From assembly GCA_017468865.1 (NCBI GenBank), contig JAFUHM010000053.1:1-46316 (forward strand): a stretch of DNA of 46,316 nucleotides, read 5' to 3'. Source of the stretch: Oscillospiraceae bacterium (GTDB lineage Bacteria; Bacillota; Clostridia; Oscillospirales; Ruminococcaceae). Below the pieces are notes generated by a model that was not told the origin of the DNA, did no database searches, and worked only from the letters and a program-made list of their open reading frames with translations. This document shows positions 23,769-30,981 of this stretch, in pieces (the first letter of the stretch is position 1; each line of letters starts with the position of its first letter). Made by a program: the position numbers and the translations under genes.

Positions 23769-23827
23769 ATATTAGCACATAAATCCCGATATGTCCAACA
23801 CATTTTACCTATATTGTGTAATAGGTA
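23769..23827 (-). promoter_or_regulatory. Promoter of the Cys-rich lipoprotein-ssuA transcript, with nearby dyad
   Basis: On the minus strand TGGACA (23797-23792) and TAATAT (23774-23769) are 17 bp apart, weaker than the other promoters of the block. Exactly 22 bp upstream of the -35 stands one half-site, AATAG on the plus strand (23820-23824), without its partner arm. A different dyad, TACCTAT-N8-ATAGGTA (23806-23827), overlaps it. Membership of the same regulon is possible but not shown. Confidence 0.6.
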
Positions 23828-23874
23828 TGGGAGCGGATCATGCTTTTTCCTGTCTTGTCCGTGCATCTGCCTCA

Positions 23875-23904
23875 CAAAGAAAAAAGACCGTCACGGGGAC
23901 GGTC
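23875..23904 (-). terminator. Terminator of the GH26-MFS operon
   Basis: A perfect 7-bp stem GACCGTC/GACGGTC with a 5-nt loop (23886-23904), followed on the minus strand by TTTTTTCTTTG. It lies 8 bp after the MFS stop. Confidence 0.88.
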
Positions 23905-23912
23905 ATAAGTGT

Positions 23913-25076
23913 TCATGCGGATCGTTTCGCTCCGATCCTGATATAGGCAAATTCCAGCATACCGACGTTGAGCAGGAGAAAGACGGTCAGATAAACAGGC
24001 ATTATGCCTATGCCTGCCGCCTGCTGCAGATGACCGAAGACCATCGGCATGAATGTGCTTCCCATGTAGGCTGATGCCATTTGCAGCCCTATGACGGCAG
24101 AACTGTTCTGTCTGCCGAAGTTTATGGGCGCCATATGCTGGATGGAGGGATATACAGGCCCCATGCCTATCCCTGTGATGACAAAGCCTGCCGCTGCTGG
24201 GATATAGCTTTCAAAGGGCAGGAAGATGAGAAGTATGCCTGCGGCTTCTATGGCTGTACCTATGCGGATCAGTGCCTTGTCTCCGATCCTGTTTGAGACG
24301 AAGGCGGAGATAAGTCTGCCTGCCATAAGCCCTCCGAATATAAGGGAGCCGAATGCAGCCGCAGTCTGTGCGGAGAGTGTCTTTGTCCCTATGAAGTAGC
24401 TTGACGTCCAGAGAAAACAAGTTGCCTCTCCCGAACAGTAGGCAAAGAAGGCTATCAGGGTAGGGATGACGCCTTTGATCTTCAGAGCGTCCTTTATGCC
24501 TGCGGAGTTCTCTTCTGTCTCATCATCCTGTTCTGCGCTCTTTTTCCATACGGGGGCTGACAGGATGCACAGAAGGAGTATCCCCGACTGAAGATACGCC
24601 GTCCATCGGTAGCCCTCGTTCCAGTGGGCTTTTGACAGGGCAAGGGACATGATGTAGGGGCTTATCATTGCACCTACCCCGTAAAAGCAGTGGAGAAAGT
24701 TCATTACCCGTGAGGAATAATGCTTTGCCACATAGTTATTGAGGGCAGAGTCCACCGAGCCTGCGCCCAGTCCGTAAGGGATTACGAAAAGAAAGAGCAT
24801 AGGGTAGGATGTCGAGAAGGAAAATCCTAAAAGACCTATGACTGTAAGTGATATGGATATGGAAACTATCCGATGGGTAGGCAGTTTCCTTATGAGGGCA
24901 GGAGCCAGCAGTGCGGAAACGATGGTCATAAAGGATATGGACATGGATACATATCCTGCGTATGATGACGGTACGTTAAAGTCATTCTGCATGGCAGGCC
25001 AGCCCGACCCCAAAAGGGAGTCGGGCAGACCGAGACTTACAAATGCAAGATAGATTACAGCAAGGAGCAGACCCAT
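23913..25076 (-). CDS. MFS transporter (probable sugar or oligosaccharide carrier)
   Basis: A 387-residue major-facilitator protein with about 12 hydrophobic segments. The start of helix 1, YLAFVSLGLPDSLLGSGWPAM, is shared by MFS carriers related to sugar/fucose permeases. I prefer the ATG at 25076 (MGLLLAVIYLAF); a longer version starting with TTG at 25136 would overlap the GH26 gene and add a non-family N-terminus. It follows GH26 by 34 bp. Coupling to a cytoplasmic mannanase suggests import of manno-oligosaccharides or export of product, but this is inferred from context. Confidence 0.85.
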   Translation of the reverse strand: MGLLLAVIYLAFVSLGLPDSLLGSGWPAMQNDFNVPSSYAGYVSMSISFMTIVSALLAPALIRKLPTHRIVSISISLTVIGLLGFSFSTSYPMLFLFVIPYGLGAGSVDSALNNYVAKHYSSRVMNFLHCFYGVGAMISPYIMSLALSKAHWNEGYRWTAYLQSGILLLCILSAPVWKKSAEQDDETEENSAGIKDALKIKGVIPTLIAFFAYCSGEATCFLWTSSYFIGTKTLSAQTAAAFGSLIFGGLMAGRLISAFVSNRIGDKALIRIGTAIEAAGILLIFLPFESYIPAAAGFVITGIGMGPVYPSIQHMAPINFGRQNSSAVIGLQMASAYMGSTFMPMVFGHLQQAAGIGIMPVYLTVFLLLNVGMLEFAYIRIGAKRSA

Positions 25077-25110
25077 AATAAAACTCTTTTCCGGTGTGAA
25101 ATATTGTGTA

Positions 25111-26079
25111 TCAGTAAAGCTCGGGCAAAGTTTCAAGGGTCACTGCTCTCTCGCTGTCATAAACCTTTTTCATATACTCATATGTGTTGAACTGCTCGGT
25201 AAGACAGAAGACCCTTGACCATACCATAAAGCTTGCCCATCCTGCTTTCTCGGCGTGTACGGCTTCGGGGTCGGGGAGAACTCCAATCTCACCTATGGTG
25301 ATGATCTTCTTTGCATCCGTAATATCCAGCATACCGTCGAATTCCGCTTTCTGTGAGCCGTGATTGTGTGCTTCCGGGTACATATCCCGTGATATGATGT
25401 CCACCATATCGTCCCCGGGGTAACATTCCTTCTTTGTGGAATTCCATACCCAGATAAGGTTATTGAGCCTGTGATGACAGGTGAAGCGCTCGTACATTAT
25501 CTTCCAGAGCTCCCTGACCGTATCGGGGCCGCATTTGCCCCACCAGAACCAGTCACCCTCGCTCTCGTGGAACGGCCGCCAGAGGATAGGTATGTGCCTG
25601 TCGCAAAACGGGCGCAGTATCCCTGCCATCACGTCCATGTCGGAAATGAGGGCATCATATTCGGGAGTGCCGCTTATTACCGCACGGCTCGCATCAAAAT
25701 TGGTGTTGACGGAGAAGAAGGACTTGCTGCGTCCGCCGACGGGTGAGAACCAGTGCCATGTGAATGTGATGAGTCCCTTTTTCTCAGCCCACTCCCATGC
25801 ACGTCTGAGCATACCGTAGTTTTCCGTTACCTCGGTCATACATTCCTCATCGGTATCGAGGTAGTTGATGTTCGGTGAGTATGAGAGCAGCTCGAAGCCC
25901 AACAGAGCAGGTTCCTTTCCCGTGTGTTCCCTTACCGTCGCAAGTTCCTCCATAGCGAGAGTCTGGACGTGCTGACCTGTCACGATCTTTTCATATGATA
26001 TCTGTGCTAAGTATTTTAATACATTTTTTACTTCCTGCTGTGCATCCTTGTTAACAGGAGTGGATATTATATCGTTCAT
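25111..26079 (-). CDS. Intracellular GH26-type beta-mannanase
   Basis: A 322-residue glycoside hydrolase family 26 protein. The acid/base Glu is in ILWRPFHESEGDWFWWG (about residue 171) and the nucleophile Glu in IITIGEIGVLPDP (about residue 272), both in family context. FTWHWFSPVGG is a further GH26 feature. There is no signal peptide, carbohydrate-binding module or dockerin, so it is a cytoplasmic enzyme, probably splitting imported beta-1,4-mannan fragments. The start follows AAGGAGAAAACGCC. It heads an operon with the MFS carrier. Confidence 0.9.
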   Translation of the reverse strand: MNDIISTPVNKDAQQEVKNVLKYLAQISYEKIVTGQHVQTLAMEELATVREHTGKEPALLGFELLSYSPNINYLDTDEECMTEVTENYGMLRRAWEWAEKKGLITFTWHWFSPVGGRSKSFFSVNTNFDASRAVISGTPEYDALISDMDVMAGILRPFCDRHIPILWRPFHESEGDWFWWGKCGPDTVRELWKIMYERFTCHHRLNNLIWVWNSTKKECYPGDDMVDIISRDMYPEAHNHGSQKAEFDGMLDITDAKKIITIGEIGVLPDPEAVHAEKAGWASFMVWSRVFCLTEQFNTYEYMKKVYDSERAVTLETLPELY

Positions 26080-26105
26080 GGCGTTTTCTCCTTTTATTTT
26101 TCATC

Positions 26106-26134
26106 ATTATAGCATAAAGCCTTAGAAAAAGCAA
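26106..26134 (-). promoter_or_regulatory. Promoter of the GH26-MFS operon
   Basis: On the minus strand TTGCTT (26134-26129) and TATAAT (26111-26106) are 17 bp apart, giving a leader of about 20 nt before GH26. Confidence 0.7.
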
Positions 26135-26180
26135 TGGATATCGAAAAAAGTTTAAAACTGCATAAGTGCAGCTTGATTCA

Positions 26181-26204
26181 AAATGGGTGCAGGCACCGCC
26201 TGCC
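26181..26204 (-). repeat. Dispersed partial copy of the 7.6-kb repeat
   Basis: These 24 bp match 7821-7844 with a single mismatch, including the GTGCAGGC...GCCTGCC near-palindrome. Similarity does not extend clearly on either side. The copy lies in the divergent region between GH26 and the DUF2975 operon. Strand is nominal. Confidence 0.8.
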
Positions 26205-26236
26205 GGGTGTGGTCGGTATCGGATGGTGAAAATGGT

Positions 26237-26255
26237 TTTAATGATAATCATTAAA
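26237..26255. promoter_or_regulatory. Fur/Zur-like palindrome
   Basis: TTTAATGATAATCATTAAA is a perfect 19-bp palindrome with 9-bp arms. Its core ATGATAATCAT is the core of classical Fur-family boxes and resembles the box of the fur/zur gene at 37523-37553. It lies 103 bp upstream of the GH26 -35 and 92 bp upstream of the DUF2975 -35, so its target is uncertain. Confidence 0.55.
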
Positions 26256-26316
26256 TATTTATCGTTAAAATGTGCAAAAACAAATGGAAAAACAGAGGCA
26301 ATATTGTGTAAAGATA

Positions 26317-26375
26317 TAATATTTAATGCGAAACATTAAATATTACTTGACAAACATAAAATTATGATGTATAAT
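26317..26375 (+). promoter_or_regulatory. Promoter and upstream palindrome of the DUF2975-XRE operon
   Basis: TTGACA (26347-26352) and TATAAT (26370-26375) are 17 bp apart on the plus strand, both perfect hexamers. One base upstream of the -35 ends a 29-bp inverted repeat with 12-bp arms, TAATATTTAATG and CATTAAATATTA, around CGAAA (26317-26345). The position suits an activator, or a repressor that blocks the -35. Confidence 0.8.
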
Positions 26376-26428
26376 CCATACAACAGAGCAGGGAACGGCT
26401 CTGAGGAAATATGGAAAGAGGTACTTGT

Positions 26429-26914
26429 ATGGAAAGTATTATCGAAAGAAAGAGTGCAGTCCAGGGTAAGCTGAAAAAGGGAAGTCTTATCATATCCGCA
26501 GTTTGCGCCGCTGCATCCGTGTTCAATGTGGTCATGGCGGTGATTCGGGGCAGGTCGTACCTGACTTACGCACATGATACCCTATCACGCTACGGTCTGT
26601 CCCGTGTTTTTGTCGGGTCACTCATATCGGCTGTGGTAATGGCTTTGGCGGCATGGCTGTTTTACCGAATATCAAAGGACGGTGAGCCTTTCTCCATCAG
26701 GAATATGCGTTTGGTGAACGTTATAGGCGGGCTTGTACTGGCAAATTCCATCCTGTCGGTGGCTGTTGCGGACATTATCAGCGGGTCGTATATGCTCGTT
26801 CACGGTGCCGCCATTGATCCGAACGCCTTTGCGGTGGGGCTGCTTTTCCTGTGTACGGGGCACATAATACGCTACGGTGCTATGCTCCAGCAGGAATCCG
26901 ATGAGACATTGTGA
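26429..26914 (+). CDS. DUF2975 family membrane protein
   Basis: A 161-residue protein with four hydrophobic segments (about residues 20-40, 62-82, 100-122, 133-150), the usual size and layout of DUF2975. These proteins commonly sit beside a small XRE-type regulator, as here; their function is unknown. I favour the start at 26429 (MESIIERKSAVQG), with GAGG 7 bp upstream; an ATG at 26411 has a closer site and would add six residues. It is the only plus-strand operon in the window. Confidence 0.82.
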   Translation: MESIIERKSAVQGKLKKGSLIISAVCAAASVFNVVMAVIRGRSYLTYAHDTLSRYGLSRVFVGSLISAVVMALAAWLFYRISKDGEPFSIRNMRLVNVIGGLVLANSILSVAVADIISGSYMLVHGAAIDPNAFAVGLLFLCTGHIIRYGAMLQQESDETL

Positions 26915-26922
26915 GGTGCTGT

Positions 26923-27129
26923 ATGGCGATAATATTACGGCTTGACCGTGTAATGGCGGACAGAAAAATGAGCCTGAACGAACTGAGCGAAAAGGTCGGA
27001 GTAAGTAATGTGAACCTGTCAAAGATAAAGACGGGAAAGGTCAGTGCCATCCGATTTTCCACTCTTAATGCGATATGCACCGTACTGCATTGTCAGCCGG
27101 GCGACATACTAGAATTCATTGAGGACTGA
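26923..27129 (+). CDS. Small XRE/Cro-type transcriptional regulator (YozG-like)
   Basis: A 68-residue single-domain helix-turn-helix protein: LDRVMADRKMSLNELSEKVG, SNVNLSKIKTGKVSAIRFST, then LHCQPGDILEF, the standard layout of YozG-like regulators. The ATG at 26923 has GTGAGGTG 4 bp upstream and follows DUF2975 by 8 bp. DUF2975/XRE pairs are often autoregulated; the 29-bp palindrome upstream of the operon is its most likely site. Confidence 0.88.
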   Translation: MAIILRLDRVMADRKMSLNELSEKVGVSNVNLSKIKTGKVSAIRFSTLNAICTVLHCQPGDILEFIED

Positions 27130-27146
27130 TACGGCAGGTGAGAAAT

Positions 27147-27172
27147 GAAAAAAGGGGGAGTGCCTCTCCCCC
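27147..27172 (-). terminator. Terminator of the zinc island
   Basis: A perfect 7-bp stem GGGGGAG/CTCCCCC with a 5-nt loop (27154-27172), followed on the minus strand by TTTTTTCATTTC. It lies 9 bp after the lipoprotein stop. The plus-strand XRE gene ends 18 bp away without its own T tract. Confidence 0.88.
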
Positions 27173-27181
27173 TCAGCTTGA

Positions 27182-27718
27182 TCATGTTTCCTCCGTGATC
27201 ATCCGGGCATCCGTGAGCTGGATATAGGTGTATATGTCTTCCATGTAATAGTTGAAGGTTCCGACAACGGTTATATCCGTCCCTATGGCAGGGTAATCGT
27301 CGGGATATGAATATTCACCGTCAAGGACGAATTCCAGTCCCTGTGAACAGCAGGCGGTGGCGTCGCTGATGAGAACTGAATAGAATTCTCTGCCGTCCGC
27401 TTCCTGAAAATATGCGAACTGTCCGTTGGCTTTTACTGTCTTTCCGACGTAGGCATCACCGTTTACGACCATATCGTAGATCTGTGAATATACCATAGTC
27501 GCACCAAGGTGCGTAAGGTCTATATCTACCTCTTCATCGACGATCTCCTGCGGCTCGGATACTGTGATGAGCTCCTGCGGTGCGGTATCGGTTTCCGCCG
27601 ATGTATTCTGATAGATGACAATACCGCTGTCTGAGGGAGCTTGTGGTACCTGACTGCCGCATCCTGTCAGGGATGCGGTGATGGCTGCAAGAGTGGATAT
27701 CAGTATTCTGTTTTTCAT
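27182..27718 (-). CDS. Zinc-island lipoprotein (unknown, possible OB-fold)
   Basis: A 178-residue lipoprotein. The lipobox LTGC (Cys at about residue 20) follows a short signal. After a polar tether, residues 60-175 form a beta-rich domain (VGKTVKANGQFAYFQ, TVVGTFNYYMEDIYTYIQLTDARMI) that reads like an OB-fold, including a vicinal Cys pair in DATACCSQG. I do not recognise a named family. The start at 27718 has AGGAGG 5 bp upstream, and it is 13 bp behind the ZnuB-like gene. Its position suggests an accessory role in metal uptake at the cell surface. Confidence 0.78.
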   Translation of the reverse strand: MKNRILISTLAAITASLTGCGSQVPQAPSDSGIVIYQNTSAETDTAPQELITVSEPQEIVDEEVDIDLTHLGATMVYSQIYDMVVNGDAYVGKTVKANGQFAYFQEADGREFYSVLISDATACCSQGLEFVLDGEYSYPDDYPAIGTDITVVGTFNYYMEDIYTYIQLTDARMITEET

Positions 27719-27731
27719 AATACACCTCCTA

Positions 27732-28670
27732 TTAAGCCTGTCTTTTTCTGACAAAGGCCGACAGCAGCGAGAATAACAGGAATACTGCCAGATCAGCCGC
27801 AACTATTGTTGATCCCACAGGCGTGGAGAACAGTAGGGACGATATGATCCCGCATCCCGCACACAGTACGGATATGACCGCAGAACAGATTATCACTCCG
27901 CGGAAACTCCTGAAAATCCTCATAGCCGCAAGTGCAGGGAATATGATGAGGGCAGTTATGAGCAGAGAACCCACAAGATTCATGGCAAGGACTATGATAA
28001 ATGCGGTAACAACGGCTATGAGCAGATTATATGCTCTGGCATTGACACCTGCTGCCTTGATGAATTCTTCATCAAAGGTGACTGCGAATATCTTATGGTA
28101 AAACATCACATATGTCACGATCACGGCAAATGCCATTATGACACATATCGCCACATCGTCAGGCCCCAGCGTCAGGATAGAGGTCGAGCCGAACAAAGTG
28201 CTGCACACGTCACCTGAGATATTTGAACCTGACGGGAAGCGGTTCATAAGCAGATAGCCTATTGCAAGTGAGCTTACCGAGAGCATACCGACAGCTGCAT
28301 CTCCTTTTACCTTCGTGTTCTGTCCGGTGCGCAGGAGCAGTACCGCACATATCAGCGTCACAGGCAGTACTATTACCATGTCGTTTAGCTCCGCAAGCCA
28401 CATCACGATCTTCTGTACAGGCGGACTCATAGTCTCGCTGTGTGTCACAGAGAGCGCAGCCTCCTTTATGATAACGGGCAATGCAGACGACAGTGACATA
28501 GCACCGAAGGCTGTATGGGACAGTCCGTCACCGATGAAAGAGAAGCGCTTCAATACCAGAGTCACACCCAGCAGGGAAGAACACAGCGCTATCAGAAGAC
28601 CTACGATGAAAGCATATCTTACAAATGGGTAGTCAAAGTAAGAATGCAGTTTTTCCAAATTCTCAGCCAT
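27732..28670 (-). CDS. ZnuB-type ABC metal permease
   Basis: A 312-residue permease of the ABC-3 (zinc/manganese) family, with eight or so hydrophobic segments. Family features are PFVRYAFIVGLLIALCSSLLG near the N-terminus, VLKRFSFIGDGLSHTAFGA and NLVGSLLITALIIFPA. I place the start at 28670 (MAENLEKLHSYF), with GGAG 8 bp upstream. It should form the channel for zinc delivered by the ZnuA protein at 34.8-36.5 kb. No ZnuC-type ATPase gene is present in the island; the neighbouring ATPases are of the oligopeptide/nickel type. Confidence 0.88.
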   Translation of the reverse strand: MAENLEKLHSYFDYPFVRYAFIVGLLIALCSSLLGVTLVLKRFSFIGDGLSHTAFGAMSLSSALPVIIKEAALSVTHSETMSPPVQKIVMWLAELNDMVIVLPVTLICAVLLLRTGQNTKVKGDAAVGMLSVSSLAIGYLLMNRFPSGSNISGDVCSTLFGSTSILTLGPDDVAICVIMAFAVIVTYVMFYHKIFAVTFDEEFIKAAGVNARAYNLLIAVVTAFIIVLAMNLVGSLLITALIIFPALAAMRIFRSFRGVIICSAVISVLCAGCGIISSLLFSTPVGSTIVAADLAVFLLFSLLSAFVRKRQA

Positions 28671-28745
28671 TTTATCCACTCCATTCATAAGCAGCATCGC
28701 ACTGCGTCCGCAAAGCGGTGCAGTGCTGTCATGCTCTTTCTGCCG

Positions 28746-29396
28746 TCAGGGTCTGTCGGCTGCATTGTTTATATCCCTCAGATCGACTATCCTTGTACAC
28801 AGCTTCTCTGCAAGGCTTTTATTATGTGTTATCACAAGCAGTCCAAGATCTCTTCTCTTTACCTCATCAAGCAGAACGTTCCATATCTGCGCCTGTGTCA
28901 GAGCATCGAGCATCGTACTCATTTCATCGGCTATGATAAATTCCGTCTGAGGAGCCAGCACCCTTGCGATACAAAAGCGCTGGAGCTCTCCGCCCGATAA
29001 TTCGTTGGGGTATCTGTCAAACCAGAGCCTGCTGTTTATATTCAGTTTTTTCAGCAGTTCTTCATCAGGCTGCCATCCCTCGCTGACGGAGCGCTTTAGT
29101 CTCCATCTGGGGTCAAGAGCCTTTTCGGGATGCTGATATATCATCTGCACGGGACAGAAGCCTTTTTGCGGGAGCTTTCCGCCTTTCCAGAGTATCTGGC
29201 CCTCGGTCGGAGCGTCATATCCTGCCAGCAGTCTTGAAAGGGTGCTTTTCCCGTAGCCGGAAGGTCCCACAAGTCCCAGTCTTTCCCCTTTTTGTATGTC
29301 AAGGCTGACGTTTTTCAGGATCCAAGGTCCGCTGCTGTATCTGAAGCTGACGTTTTTACAGCTCAGTATAGCTTCATGTTTCACACTGTCCGTCAT
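28746..29396 (-). CDS. Opp/Nik-type ABC ATPase (second subunit)
   Basis: A 216-residue ATPase. Walker A GPSGYGKST, signature LSGGELQRFCIARVL, Walker B FIIADEMSTMLD and the H-loop VITHNKSL are present; YGK replaces the usual SGK/CGK in the P-loop. The phrase MIYQHPEKALDPRWRL is typical of the peptide/nickel transporter group. It lacks the C-terminal OppF/DppF extension. Its start overlaps the first ATPase gene by 4 bp. It should pair with that subunit, but the broken permease gene makes transport activity doubtful. Confidence 0.88.
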   Translation of the reverse strand: MTDSVKHEAILSCKNVSFRYSSGPWILKNVSLDIQKGERLGLVGPSGYGKSTLSRLLAGYDAPTEGQILWKGGKLPQKGFCPVQMIYQHPEKALDPRWRLKRSVSEGWQPDEELLKKLNINSRLWFDRYPNELSGGELQRFCIARVLAPQTEFIIADEMSTMLDALTQAQIWNVLLDEVKRRDLGLLVITHNKSLAEKLCTRIVDLRDINNAADRP

Positions 29397-30211
29397 GATG
29401 CTCCTTTCATGAGCGCTGAAACGTCTGCACTTACAAACCCGTTCTCGGGCAGGGCAGACCAGAGAGCTCTGGTATAGGGATGTTTCAGTGCTTCTCTGCC
29501 CTTGCGGAAATCCTCTGCGGTGCAGCAGTCGATGGTCATTCCATCATAGAATACCGCTATGGTATCTGCCGCTTTCAGTGCGGCTTCGATGTCATGTGTT
29601 ATCATCAGTATGCCGCAGCCCTTGTCGGCAAGCTCACGGAAATGCCGCATAGTCTCATCAGCCATGTCTTCACTCAGTCCCGGAGTCGGTTCGTCTGCAA
29701 GTATCAGCTTTGCGTCGGAGATGACCGCTGTCGAGATAAGCACCCGCCTTGCCATGCCCCCCGAAAGCTGAAAGGGATACTTTTTCTCGGTGCTCATATC
29801 CAGTCCGTACCGCCTGAAAGCCTCTTCGAGCTGCTGCTTGGTGCCTTTGAGCCCCATGACCTGTTGTCCTGCCTTCATCAGCGGGTCAAGGTATGTTACC
29901 GACTGGGGTATCATTATGATCTCCGAGCCGACTTTTTCCCTTTGCAGGCTCTTTGTGAGGGGCTTGCCGCAGTAGCGTATCTCACCGCCGACAGAGGCGT
30001 TTGAGGGAAGTATGCCGAGTACTGCGTGAGCCAGGACGCTTTTTCCGCTTCCGCTCGCACCTACTATCGCAAGTATCTCACCCTCATGTACCGTGACATT
30101 CAGTCTTTTTATCACTGTCAGGTCGTACTTTGACAGCCCCTTGCCGTACATTCCGAAGTTGACGGAAATATCCTCGGCTTCAAGTATTATCCTGTCCTTG
30201 TTCATGGTCAC
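29393..30211 (-). CDS. Opp/Nik-type ABC ATPase (first subunit)
   Basis: A 272-residue ATPase of the DppD/NikD type. Walker A is GASGSGKSVLAH, Q-loop MIPQSVTYLDPLMKAGQQV, signature LSGGMARR, Walker B LILADEPTPGLS and H-loop MITHDIEAAL. The C-terminus ends with the HPYTRALWSALPENGF segment characteristic of peptide/nickel ATPases. It overlaps the permease pseudogene by 4 bp and the second ATPase gene by 4 bp. It appears intact. Confidence 0.9.
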   Translation of the reverse strand: MTMNKDRIILEAEDISVNFGMYGKGLSKYDLTVIKRLNVTVHEGEILAIVGASGSGKSVLAHAVLGILPSNASVGGEIRYCGKPLTKSLQREKVGSEIIMIPQSVTYLDPLMKAGQQVMGLKGTKQQLEEAFRRYGLDMSTEKKYPFQLSGGMARRVLISTAVISDAKLILADEPTPGLSEDMADETMRHFRELADKGCGILMITHDIEAALKAADTIAVFYDGMTIDCCTAEDFRKGREALKHPYTRALWSALPENGFVSADVSALMKGAS

Positions 30212-30981
30212 TCCTGTGCGCTGTATGGGTCAAGAAGCATACGCAGATGCGTTCCGATGGCTTCAAACAAAATCACTATCACCAGCAGGCTCAGACCCGG
30301 CAGTACCGCCAGCCACCACATACCTGTCGTCAGATGCTTCATCGCTTCCGATAATATGATGCCTATGGCAGGCTGTTCGGCAGGCAGACCGAATCCGAGG
30401 AAGGTGATCGATGATTCGTGCATTATGGCATGGGGGAACATGAGTATCAGTCCTACGATGAACTGCGGAACGACATGGGGCATGATATGGTGAAATGCGA
30501 TTCACATCTTTGATCTGCCCAGAGAGCACCAGTGCGTCACGATGACGCCTATCGCTACCCCCTTAGCCCCTTTTCCGAGAAGCAGGGAGATAAGTATCAG
30601 AAGTATAAGGTGCGGTATGCCCATGAAAATATCAACGAACCAGTTGAATATCCCCTAGGCATACTTCCCGAAAGTGCCTGCGATCACGCCGAGAAACAAA
30701 GCTATGACCGAGGTCGCACAGGAGGCAAGAAGTCCGATGTATATGCTGACGGAAAGCCCCTTCACCGTCCTTGCGAACATATCTCTTCCCATCCAGTCAG
30801 TGCCGAACAGGTGTTCTGCGGACGGCGGAAGGTCTTTTTCCGCAAAATGGGGAGCATAAAGCTCCTCGTCCATTATCGATCCTGCGGCAGTCACCGCACC
30901 GATTATGAGGACCGACAGTGTTATGATAATGATGGTCAGTGTGCGCCTGTTCAGTATGGGGCGCCTTCTCTTTTCATTCAT
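30208..30981 (-). pseudogene. Opp/Nik-type ABC permease (DppC/NikC-like), broken by two stops and a deletion
   Basis: One continuous frame of 258 codons shows DppC-like sequence from MNEKRRRPILNRR to the C-terminal AIGTHLRMLLDPYSAQE, interrupted by TAG at 30655-30657 (GKYA*GIFNWFV) and TGA at 30502-30504 (GRSKM*IAFHHIMPH). Between CACTGG (HW) and LGRSKM, roughly 20-25 residues usual in this family appear to be missing, removing much of the conserved cytoplasmic EAA loop that contacts the ATPase. The frame is otherwise kept, so decay looks recent. TGA may come from TGG (Trp). Both ends still overlap their neighbours by 4 bp, as in an intact operon. Confidence 0.88.

Noticed and set aside
23298..23782. 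Plus-strand Ser/Gln-rich frame opposite the Cys-rich lipoprotein
   Set aside because: The minus frame has a signal peptide, lipobox, ribosome binding site and promoter; the plus frame is its low-complexity complement.
25077..25136. TTG start for the MFS gene at 25136
   Set aside because: It would overlap GH26 and adds 20 residues unlike the family; the ATG at 25076 opens directly into helix 1.
30500..30660. In-frame TGA and TAG read as selenocysteine or other recoding
   Set aside because: Two different stop codons in a permease with no conserved Cys/Sec position, plus an apparent deletion of the EAA loop, point to a pseudogene.
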